64,000 bases of DNA from Aliivibrio sp. 1S175 (GTDB lineage Bacteria > Pseudomonadota > Gammaproteobacteria > Enterobacterales > Vibrionaceae): the NCBI RefSeq assembly GCF_001690985.1, contig NZ_MAJS01000018.1:1-64000 (forward strand), given 5' to 3'. The position numbers were made by a program, and so were the translations under genes. Positions 18,242 through 25,463 of this stretch are shown one piece after another. The notes beneath the pieces were generated by a model. The model saw only the letters and a program-made list of their open reading frames with translations, did not search any database and had not been told where the DNA came from. Numbering within the stretch: position 1 is the first letter of the stretch; each line of letters begins with the position of its first letter.

Positions 18242-20995
18242 TTATGCCAACGTAATGGTGTTGATGTTATTTAAATATTGGTTGTTTTCGATGTCATCTT
18301 CATAGGCAATGACGTATTCCACTTCAGTAGGAGAGATAATTCGTACATACACCATTGCCTCTTCATCAATCACATCAAGCTTGATGATTTTCTTTTTAAT
18401 ACTGCTGTCTGTAATAGAAATTTTACTTGTACTTACTGCTGGTTGCTCGGTGTAATACAACTCAAATACATCATCACTCGCATCGATAAAATCGACCCAC
18501 TGACCAAATGGCGTTTCTCTATCAATAAGGGAGTTAAAGCATTTCTTACGGCTCTCGCCAAGGTAGAACTTGAAGCGAATATCGTTATCTTCCACATTAT
18601 TGTCGATAACTTTAATGCTGCCGCCCTTTCGAGATTCAACTAAACCAAACGCCACCCCTGTTTTACCTGTTGGTTTCTCTACATCATTCTTGTCTGAACC
18701 CAACGGCGGAAATAACACAAAGTGACTTTCTCCTTGTGCAAGACCAATCGCTGCGTTCTCAATGGCAATGTATTTATCAAACAGGGCTTGCACAATACTT
18801 GATTGGCTTGAGTTACCCGCTAAGAAAATATTTACTTTATTAATATCATGCAGTGACTGCTGTGAATTTGAAAAAGCCAGACGTAAAGCATTAAAGAAGT
18901 TTTCTACCCCACGCTCGATACGCGATGCTAAAATCACCTTTAACTCATCAGCGTCAATATCCAAAGAGAAAGCGCTATGCTGAACTCCGTGAATGTCCGT
19001 TAATGTTATCGTTAGCTCACCAGAAGCATCAAAACTGAAGTCTTCATACTCTTCCCAGAATGGACGCAGAGCGATACAAAGCTGCTTGGTGTTGGTTTTT
19101 GCCTCTTGAGAATGACTTAATAAGACCTCGCTACCTGCAAAATGATCTTTCTCGGGGTGTTTTTCAAACTGAATGCTTTTTGCTAATAACGCATTTTTGT
19201 TCTTTTTAAAGATCTCAAACGCCAGCAATTCAAGTAAGTTTTCACCTCCAAGGAATTTATCGCCATTGGCCCCAAAATGCTCAATGACATAATCATAACG
19301 ACGCTCTTTTTTACCCGTTGCTTCTCTATAAATACCAAAATCAAAATCGGTTGTACCACCGCCAAAATCAAACACGCCATAGAAAATACGCTCGTCACCT
19401 TCTGGCTCGAAGTGATTCTCTTTTAATGCGATTAATGCGTAAGCGGCTGGCTCACTTGTGCCTTTCATTACGTTCAATTGTGAAAGTGCTTCACTGCCCA
19501 ACTCTGCTGGAAGTGATTTCATTAACCCTTTTCTGAAGCTTTCAATGATCTTATCTCGAATCGGCATCTCATAAGTCACTGGGAAAGATAAGATATAATC
19601 CATAAAAATGCCGTTATTTAGATTATTAATATATAAACCTAAATAATAAGCATAAATTTCAATTGGATTAAAATCGCCTTCGGCTAATTGTAAAAATGGA
19701 GGGAGATCGATTATCTTTCCTTTTTGCCCTACAATTTTAAGCTTTCTATTCTTATCCCCTGCCCATTGTTTAATTTCATCCAGGAAAGTATTAAATTTGG
19801 CCGATTCACTTCCCATCATGGCATTCTGAGCCGTATGCGAAATCGTTAAATCTTGCCAACGAGTATAAGGTTTATTCGCCTTTACATCGTAAGCATCAAT
19901 AAAGGCTTCTAAATCTTTAAACTCCATAATGGTTGGGTTTTCATAATGGAAAGACTCAATTCTTGAGCTTAAATCACCCGTGCCAATTCGCATTGGGTGA
20001 ATATTATCGTTCTCTTTTTGATAAACCACTACGGTACTTTTGGTACCAAAATCGATCCCTACCACACCTTCATTAATGCTTGATTTTGGATCGCGTGCCA
20101 CTAATGGCGTTGGCAACGTTAATGTTTGTTGTCCGTTAGCTTCAAGTTCATCAGTCCATAAAGACCAATGACCTAACTCAGTATCTTCCAGAGTTTTAGC
20201 ATGATAAGGCACCATATCCGCACGAATAGTATCTTCATTTAATAGTCCTTGGATTATCTGGTGAGATAACATTTCCTCCTTAAATGAATTACTTTTTCTA
20301 TCTAAATCAGTAGATGTTTTCTTATCATTTAATGTCGATATGATCTTTTTATATAGTTGGTCATTCTTAAGTTTGACTGGAGTAAATCCATTCATGATGA
20401 CATTGATAAATAAACAACGAAGCCCTTGGCTAGCCATTTTTGATTGGGCTAAAAAAGGGATATAACTTCCTGTATTAGATTTTTCAAAACAACCAGAATC
20501 ACAATTAAAGCCCTGCACTTTATGATTAATTTTATATAAATAACAATTATTTATATGATAACGTCCATTAACGATACGAAAAGGGGTTTTACTTAAATTT
20601 GTTAATCTCTTTAGAGTATTAAATGTCGGCACTCCCCAATCATTTTTATTACCTTGGCCCGTATTATATATTTTACGCAACAGTTTTATTTCAGACATCC
20701 CAGATGGGGAAATGCTTATCTTATCTTGTGAAAATTGCCAAAAACCTTTGGCTTGTTTATCAAAATAAATATCATCTTCAAAGCACACCCATCGCTCAGA
20801 ATTAAAATCTTTTTCTACTTTTGAAAAACAGCTATTTAATGCACGAACCAATGCGGAATTATTGCTGGTCTGCTGCGTTGTAGGATGAACAAATGAATTT
20901 ATTTCATTTTTTATTATGGTTTGAAGATCCATTTTAGCCATATCAATGGCTTGCTCATTAGACAACTTCCACTCTGCTACAAACTTTGTATTCAT
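18242..20995 (-). CDS. Hsp70/actin-fold ATPase, copy B
   Basis: 917 aa from ATG 20995. An in-frame ATG at 21007 exists, but MNTKFVAEWKLSNE aligns with the start of copy A (MNTKRITEWKLSNK) and GAGAA is suitably spaced. It has the same architecture as copy A: variable N-terminal third, then VGIDFGTKSTVVVYQ, FDFGGGTTDFDFGI and IFLAGNSSQSS, and a beta-rich C-terminus. The core carries long stretches identical to copy A (for example QWAGDKNRKLKIVGQKGKII), so the pair arose by tandem duplication. It is the first gene of the eight-gene operon, downstream of a recognisable promoter. The two may form a heteromeric pair with distinct target specificity. Confidence 0.85.
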   Translation of the reverse strand: MNTKFVAEWKLSNEQAIDMAKMDLQTIIKNEINSFVHPTTQQTSNNSALVRALNSCFSKVEKDFNSERWVCFEDDIYFDKQAKGFWQFSQDKISISPSGMSEIKLLRKIYNTGQGNKNDWGVPTFNTLKRLTNLSKTPFRIVNGRYHINNCYLYKINHKVQGFNCDSGCFEKSNTGSYIPFLAQSKMASQGLRCLFINVIMNGFTPVKLKNDQLYKKIISTLNDKKTSTDLDRKSNSFKEEMLSHQIIQGLLNEDTIRADMVPYHAKTLEDTELGHWSLWTDELEANGQQTLTLPTPLVARDPKSSINEGVVGIDFGTKSTVVVYQKENDNIHPMRIGTGDLSSRIESFHYENPTIMEFKDLEAFIDAYDVKANKPYTRWQDLTISHTAQNAMMGSESAKFNTFLDEIKQWAGDKNRKLKIVGQKGKIIDLPPFLQLAEGDFNPIEIYAYYLGLYINNLNNGIFMDYILSFPVTYEMPIRDKIIESFRKGLMKSLPAELGSEALSQLNVMKGTSEPAAYALIALKENHFEPEGDERIFYGVFDFGGGTTDFDFGIYREATGKKERRYDYVIEHFGANGDKFLGGENLLELLAFEIFKKNKNALLAKSIQFEKHPEKDHFAGSEVLLSHSQEAKTNTKQLCIALRPFWEEYEDFSFDASGELTITLTDIHGVQHSAFSLDIDADELKVILASRIERGVENFFNALRLAFSNSQQSLHDINKVNIFLAGNSSQSSIVQALFDKYIAIENAAIGLAQGESHFVLFPPLGSDKNDVEKPTGKTGVAFGLVESRKGGSIKVIDNNVEDNDIRFKFYLGESRKKCFNSLIDRETPFGQWVDFIDASDDVFELYYTEQPAVSTSKISITDSSIKKKIIKLDVIDEEAMVYVRIISPTEVEYVIAYEDDIENNQYLNNINTITLA

Positions 20996-21040
20996 GCTGA
21001 TTCTCATTGGTTAGGGTTACACCGACCCATTAATCCGGCT

Positions 21041-21068
21041 ATTATACTTAGCGAATAACTAGTGATAA
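21041..21068 (-). promoter_or_regulatory. Sigma-70-like promoter of the eight-gene operon
   Basis: On the minus strand, -35 TTATCA (21063-21068) is separated by 16 bp from a perfect -10 TATAAT (21041-21046). It is about 46 bp upstream of the start of Hsp70-like copy B, the first gene. The -35 box matches consensus at four of six positions. Confidence 0.6.
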
Positions 21069-21190
21069 TTATGTTATTAACCTCAACTAAGACAACCGTC
21101 ACGCTTTATAAATCTGACCGAGTAAACAATCACCTATTCGGTCAATTGATAATAAAATAATCACTGGGATTTTTACTTTTATAAGCTTAC

Positions 21191-21221
21191 AAAAAAGCCC
21201 ACTCGGGATGAGTGGGCTTTT
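21191..21221 (-). terminator. Intrinsic terminator of the viperin operon
   Basis: AAAAGCCCACTC and GAGTGGGCTTTT form a 12-bp stem with a 5-nt loop, ending on the minus strand in a six-T run. It separates the viperin operon from the promoter of the eight-gene operon. Confidence 0.92.
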
Positions 21222-21228
21222 AAATACT

Positions 21229-21513
21229 CTAGTGATTATTAACCCAGTGTTCGTACTCGGTATGACTCAGGCAATAATAAGGGCCTGTATTACAACGTGT
21301 TCGCAGTACCAATAATCGATACTTTCGGTTCACTCGATAGCTAAACCACTTTTTATTTCTTTGAATCACTTTAGGCCGCATACCACGTAAAATATCCTTC
21401 GCCAATATTTTTGAAATCAGCCGTTTAGCTCTATTTATTATCCGAGGAGGAGCCTTAGGAGTGATTATTTTAATTTTTACACCATCTCTGCCTGTAACTT
21501 GTTGATGATTCAT
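21229..21513 (-). CDS. Small basic protein, ParE/RelE-toxin-like
   Basis: 94 aa, very basic (KRLISKILAKDILRGMRPKV). The C-terminal segment NKKWFSYRVNRKYRLLVLRT, followed by YYCLSHTEYEHWV, resembles the core of ParE/RelE-superfamily toxin-like proteins, with the RxxRLLVxR beta strand and a conserved SHxEY end. A very strong ribosome-binding site (AGGAGGAGGGG) overlaps the viperin stop codon, so it is translated with viperin. There is no evident antitoxin next to it. An uncharacterised nucleic-acid-binding accessory protein is the alternative. Confidence 0.55.
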   Translation of the reverse strand: MNHQQVTGRDGVKIKIITPKAPPRIINRAKRLISKILAKDILRGMRPKVIQRNKKWFSYRVNRKYRLLVLRTRCNTGPYYCLSHTEYEHWVNNH

Positions 21514-21524
21514 ATCCCCTCCTC

Positions 21525-22394
21525 CTATTGATAACGTTGTGCAAATTTAGCTGCATCAAAGCCCGTTTCAGCTAGTGCTATATCAACTGGGGTTGTAAGC
21601 AAAGAGCGACTTTTAAAATAGCCTTGTTCGTTATTTCCATTTTGGAAAAATGCGCCATCAGGACTAAGCATGAGATAAGAATTGGTCATAGAATTATTAT
21701 TCTCAGCCGACATGAAATGGGCGACTGATTGGTGGCGATCAACAAAAGCATTAAATTGCTGATTACTGATGGGCTGGATCGAATCAAATACAGGTAGAAC
21801 ACGCAGTACTTTCCACTTATTCGGCTGAATCGCAGCTATTAAGTCCGTGAAGTTTTCCTCCGTATTATATTGATTCACCACTGTATTTATTTTTAGCTCG
21901 GTAGTTGGAGATTGAGATTTAACTTGTTTAAAGATTGATTGCAAACGCTCTGGTGACAACACTTTACCTGTTGGAGTGATCCTGCCAATTTGTTGCTGCC
22001 CCTCAATACTATAAGAGTCATAACTAATACCTAATAATTGCAGTTTATGGCTATGATCTACAATGAATTGATCGGTAATTAAATGTCCGTTGGTGATGAT
22101 CGAAGTCTTAAAGCCAAGTTTGATGGCGTAATCAAGTGCATCAATAAATCGCTGCTTTAGGAGTAAAGGTTCACCACCAGCAAAGTTGAGTCTGACGCTT
22201 TGATACTGAAGTTGTTTCTGGATAGGATTAGGAGAAAGAAAGTACTCAGCCAAATTGCTAAGTACTGTCTTCATGTCATCTAAATTTCGATGAATTTCGT
22301 TCGGTTTCGCCCATTTTGCGTAACAATAATGGCAATCGTAATTGCACTTCTCAGTGATGTGATAATTAATTACTAATTGGTTTACTTGGTTCAT
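21525..22394 (-). CDS. Prokaryotic viperin (antiviral radical SAM enzyme)
   Basis: 289 aa from ATG 22394, preceded by AAGGAG. The radical-SAM cluster motif CNYDCHYC (Cys 17, 21, 24; CX3CX2C) near the N-terminus is followed by RLNFAGGEPLLL, SIITNGHLI, LLGISYDS and the C-terminal YLMLSPDGAFFQN, which fit the viperin family. Viperins convert nucleoside triphosphates to 3'-deoxy-3',4'-didehydro forms that stop viral RNA synthesis, and bacterial viperins protect against phages. It lies in a five-gene operon, between a 233-aa unknown and a ParE-like protein. The ribosome-binding site lies in a perfect hairpin (see separate entry). The nucleotide preference cannot be told from sequence. Confidence 0.85.
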   Translation of the reverse strand: MNQVNQLVINYHITEKCNYDCHYCYAKWAKPNEIHRNLDDMKTVLSNLAEYFLSPNPIQKQLQYQSVRLNFAGGEPLLLKQRFIDALDYAIKLGFKTSIITNGHLITDQFIVDHSHKLQLLGISYDSYSIEGQQQIGRITPTGKVLSPERLQSIFKQVKSQSPTTELKINTVVNQYNTEENFTDLIAAIQPNKWKVLRVLPVFDSIQPISNQQFNAFVDRHQSVAHFMSAENNNSMTNSYLMLSPDGAFFQNGNNEQGYFKSRSLLTTPVDIALAETGFDAAKFAQRYQ

Positions 22395-22428
22395 AACACT
22401 ACTCCTTTTGGTTGATAGGAGTAGTGTT
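22395..22428 (-). promoter_or_regulatory. RBS-sequestering hairpin upstream of viperin
   Basis: AACACTACTCCT (22395-22406) and AGGAGTAGTGTT (22417-22428) are perfect 12-bp inverted copies with a 10-nt loop, ending at the base before the viperin ATG. In the minus-strand mRNA the AGGAG ribosome-binding site is in the 3' arm, so folding would block translation initiation. A second palindrome TTGTGCA-C-TGCACAA (22432-22446) and an A/T-rich inverted tract (22443-22459) fill the rest of the gap. Confidence 0.75.
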
Positions 22429-22458
22429 GACTTGTGCACTGCACAAAAAAGCGTTTTT

Positions 22459-23160
22459 TTAGTCTGGAAGGAAACTTAATAGCGCATTAAAACTTTGTGC
22501 TTCTTGATATTCCCTACGAACTCTTTTAACCATCTCTTTTAATGCTATATCTTTTTCTAAAAGCGCCGAGTCTACTTGGTCAGCTAATTGATATGCTGCA
22601 GCAAGATCTTGCTCTAGCCAACAGAGCCAGATTTGTTCCTTATGTGATAAGGAAAGACGTTGTGCTCTAAGTAATTGGTAAAGCAACCCTGTATTTTGCA
22701 GTGCCATATCCATTTGCGGCAAGCGCTGCTCATTAAATGGGCATGTTAAGCGATGCTCTCGTAAATTGAATGATTCATCTTTCAACTGACTGAGAAATTG
22801 CTGTGCTAAGTCTGATAAATGAATAACCGTTGTTACTTCTTGTGCCTTGAGTAATACTTCTTCACACAAGACTACGTTTGCTACTCTCGTTCTCGATTGC
22901 TCAAAAATCGCTTTGATTAATTTCGTATCATTGAAAAAAGCATCCAACACTAGAGCGTTAAATAAACAATTTACCGCCTGAGATTTAAGTAATTTTTTGC
23001 CACGCTTGCCCATGCTTTCGTCGCTAAACCCATCATCAACAACCAAAGATGATGGGATCACCCCATTGCGCAGATAACTATTGGCTTTAGAGCGCAATGG
23101 TTCACTGCCCTCAATACCAAATAGGTCTTTTACTGCTTGATTCGTTGTAACTAACGGCAT
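22459..23160 (-). CDS. Uncharacterised 233-aa protein of the viperin operon
   Basis: 233 aa, mostly helical, no membrane segments. The N-terminus (PLVTTNQAVKDLFGI, then SKANSYLRNGVIPSSL) resembles a DNA-binding MerR-like or recombinase-accessory helix-turn-helix. The rest is a Leu/Gln-rich helical region (LLYQLLRAQRLSLSHKEQIW). The start overlaps the stop of the Rap1a-like gene by ten bases, which means coupled translation. It may be a regulator of the operon, but no family is recognised. Confidence 0.65.
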   Translation of the reverse strand: MPLVTTNQAVKDLFGIEGSEPLRSKANSYLRNGVIPSSLVVDDGFSDESMGKRGKKLLKSQAVNCLFNALVLDAFFNDTKLIKAIFEQSRTRVANVVLCEEVLLKAQEVTTVIHLSDLAQQFLSQLKDESFNLREHRLTCPFNEQRLPQMDMALQNTGLLYQLLRAQRLSLSHKEQIWLCWLEQDLAAAYQLADQVDSALLEKDIALKEMVKRVRREYQEAQSFNALLSFLPD

Positions 23161-23504
23161 ACTGCATCTTCCAACAATCTAGTCTCGGAGTATCTTTGCT
23201 TAACATTAACCGAAGCAATCACTTTTGCAGCTTGATACACCGACAGAGTATAGGAATACGAACATGTACTATTGGTATGCATGACCGCCCCAAGGCAGTA
23301 GCCAGCGCGGAAGCTTTCTTCTTTTGAGGTAGTCAGAAAAGTACCGAAACCCAGCTCGTCTTTTTTATTGTAAAGTTCAGTGTATTCCTGACAAGCAGCG
23401 ATCAGAAACTCAGCACTGCCAGGTCTAGCGTTTGAATGTTCCAACGCATAACTCGGTTGTGCAAACAAGAAAAGAATAGCGATTATGTAATTAATAGGTT
23501 TCAT
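23151..23504 (-). CDS. Exported Rap1a/Tai-like small protein
   Basis: 117 aa with a clear signal peptide (residues 1-20, PINYIIAILFLFAQPSYA). The mature part has four cysteines and the pattern EFLIAACQEYTELY with FRAGYCLGAVMHTN, characteristic of the Rap1a/Tai fold of type VI immunity proteins, which is also used by other periplasmic proteins. No type VI effector is next to it, so an immunity role is not supported. Coupled to the membrane protein upstream and the 233-aa protein downstream. Confidence 0.65.
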   Translation of the reverse strand: MKPINYIIAILFLFAQPSYALEHSNARPGSAEFLIAACQEYTELYNKKDELGFGTFLTTSKEESFRAGYCLGAVMHTNSTCSYSYTLSVYQAAKVIASVNVKQRYSETRLLEDAVCR

Positions 23505-23992
23505 CCTACTGCTCCTTCAGTGCTGATGGCTTCTACAGTTTCACCTATTTTTTTAGCGAACAAACCAATTCGGTAATAGCTATATCCGAATGTTGCCGCC
23601 ATCAAAATATACCCTAATAAATCCAACAGAGGCATTCTCTCTAGATCCTTCAAGTTTAAACCAAGGAGTGATGCGCTTATCATAGATAATAAAAGGAACA
23701 CCAAAAGTAAATGCGCTTGATGAACCCATGGTGTAATGATTTTTCTTACTAGCGGTGCATCAATCTGTCGGCATCGTTTTCCGTATTGATAGATAAACAC
23801 CACTAAGAACACAATAAAAAGAGTTTCAATTAAATCTAACTCTGATAAGGAGATGGAATATTCAAACATTGCGAATGGCATAGCCAAAAGCAGACTTACG
23901 CCTAATAGACACATGGTTATTAACCAAAACCATTTAATAAACAATTTTGTCCCACGCCAAATCTTTGAGGCAGTACTTATATTTTTTTGCAT
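23501..23992 (-). CDS. Four-helix membrane protein
   Basis: 163 aa from ATG 23992, leaving out 27 residues of a longer frame that lacks a good start. About four hydrophobic segments are visible (WFWLITMCLLGVSLLLAMPF, LIETLFIVFLVVFIYQYG, LLLVFLLLSMISASLLGL, LLGYILMAATFGYSYYRIG). It overlaps the next gene by four bases. It heads the viperin operon. The start is uncertain; an ATG at 24007 is also possible. No family recognised. Confidence 0.6.
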   Translation of the reverse strand: MQKNISTASKIWRGTKLFIKWFWLITMCLLGVSLLLAMPFAMFEYSISLSELDLIETLFIVFLVVFIYQYGKRCRQIDAPLVRKIITPWVHQAHLLLVFLLLSMISASLLGLNLKDLERMPLLDLLGYILMAATFGYSYYRIGLFAKKIGETVEAISTEGAVG

Positions 23993-24037
23993 AACTCTAG
24001 CCAACATCCTTATTTTATTTTTTATATTATTAAACCT

Positions 24038-24066
24038 GAAGTGGCATCCATATTGGTTGCCACTTC
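24038..24066 (-). terminator. Hairpin after the restriction-modification operon
   Basis: GAAGTGGCA (24038-24046) and TGCCACTTC (24058-24066) form a perfect 9-bp stem with an 11-nt loop, 20 bp after the hsdS stop. The T-tract is poor, so termination is likely incomplete and the viperin operon may be partly co-transcribed with hsdRMS. Confidence 0.55.
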
Positions 24067-24086
24067 TTATCATTTCATTATTGTTA

Positions 24087-25463
24087 TTACACCTTTTGCG
24101 CTTTCTTTTTTACCGCGTTCTTGGCGGAAAGGGCTTTTTTTGTCGCCTTAGCTAACGCTTCTGCCTCACTGCGAGCCTGTGCAATGCGCTCAAGTAGCTT
24201 ATCCGCAGGTTCATCGTTTGGATCTTGCGGCACCAACTCACCACGAAACGCCTTAGCTAAAATACTTTGGGTTAAGTTATTCACCCTCGCCTGTGCTTTT
24301 TTCACTTGCGCTTCAATGGTGTCAGCGAAAGCAAAGTACTGGTCGACTAGGCGGACAATTTCTTTTTGTTCTTCTAGTGAAGGTAGTACAAACTCTAAGG
24401 CAGATAGCTCTTTTGAGTTAATATTATTTACTCCACTAGTCGAGCGAGCACCCAATTCAACAACATTTCTCACAACTCTTGAACTCAAAACATTTAGCAA
24501 AAAGCTTGGTATTACTTTTTCTCTATCGCACCTAATTCTGATCAAGTAGCCAGCATATAAAAAACCTTCATATTGAGACTCGACTAAGGCGGGTTTAGCC
24601 ACGAGGTCTAAGCTACCATTAGAACGAATAACTAAAAGATCACCCGACTTAAGAGCTAATTTCTCAAGTTCTTTCTCAGTGAAATCTGCCGATTTCAAAT
24701 CTGAAATATCTAGTTTTCTATCACCAATATTAGGAATACGGATTACAGGAGTATCCCCTCCTTTGTAATCACATTTTTTAGAAGTTCCATATCGAATATC
24801 CTCAGACACATCCCCAATAGTCATAAGACTAGGAGTCTTAACAGCTATCAACTTACCCGATACCGCAGAAGCGAGTACCGATTGGCGGAAGCGTTTTAGC
24901 AAACTAGGAATACCATCCAGACGTGCCTTAATGGTATCGACCTGTGCCAATACCTCATCGAGTTTTTCAACGATGCGTTTTTGTTCGGCTAGTGGGGCTA
25001 ACCCTAACGAACAATCTTTGATCCTAAATAAAGCTAATTTTGGCTGTCCACTTGATGTAGTTTTATCAATAAACTGTTGCAAAGCACTTGGTGACTGCAA
25101 AAAGTATTTGAGGAAATCTTTATTAAGAATATGCAGATTGCATAACTTAGCAGCATTTTCAGTCAAGTTAGCACCATCTAGTGTTTTAGGAATATCTCCT
25201 ACTAAACCGATTGTTCCTGCGATGCTTATGTACAGATCATTTGAGCTAATTACATAGTTCGAAATAGCTAAATGAGTTTCCCTATCAATAAATTTTAATT
25301 TTTGGGTGTTTACTGTCCCATTATCAAAATCTGATACACGAATATATGGGTAACTTGTTTCTACTTCAGAAAAACCTCCCCCTTTAGGTAGACGCTTACC
25401 ACCTTTCACATCAGCTACATCTGATATTGAGATCCCTACCCACCCTTTCGGCAACGAACTCAT
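24087..25463 (-). CDS. hsdS: Type I restriction enzyme specificity subunit
   Basis: 458 aa with two target-recognition domains in tandem, each followed by a conserved helical spacer (EQKRIVEKLDEVLAQVDTIKARL near residue 165 and EQKEIVRLVDQYFAFADTIEAQV near 370). Each domain recognises one half of a bipartite DNA site. The C-terminus is Lys/Ala-rich (after residue 435). It overlaps hsdM by four bases (ATGA). The sequence recognised cannot be read from the protein. Confidence 0.95.
   Translation of the reverse strand: MSSLPKGWVGISISDVADVKGGKRLPKGGGFSEVETSYPYIRVSDFDNGTVNTQKLKFIDRETHLAISNYVISSNDLYISIAGTIGLVGDIPKTLDGANLTENAAKLCNLHILNKDFLKYFLQSPSALQQFIDKTTSSGQPKLALFRIKDCSLGLAPLAEQKRIVEKLDEVLAQVDTIKARLDGIPSLLKRFRQSVLASAVSGKLIAVKTPSLMTIGDVSEDIRYGTSKKCDYKGGDTPVIRIPNIGDRKLDISDLKSADFTEKELEKLALKSGDLLVIRSNGSLDLVAKPALVESQYEGFLYAGYLIRIRCDREKVIPSFLLNVLSSRVVRNVVELGARSTSGVNNINSKELSALEFVLPSLEEQKEIVRLVDQYFAFADTIEAQVKKAQARVNNLTQSILAKAFRGELVPQDPNDEPADKLLERIAQARSEAEALAKATKKALSAKNAVKKKAQKV

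Noticed and set aside
15431..20995. Hsp70-like genes as DnaK chaperones
   Set aside because: They have a 300-residue N-terminal domain and no DnaK-type substrate domain, and lie in a non-dnaKJ operon.
23151..23504. Rap1a-like protein as a type VI immunity gene
   Set aside because: No type VI effector or structural gene is nearby; only the fold resemblance supports it.
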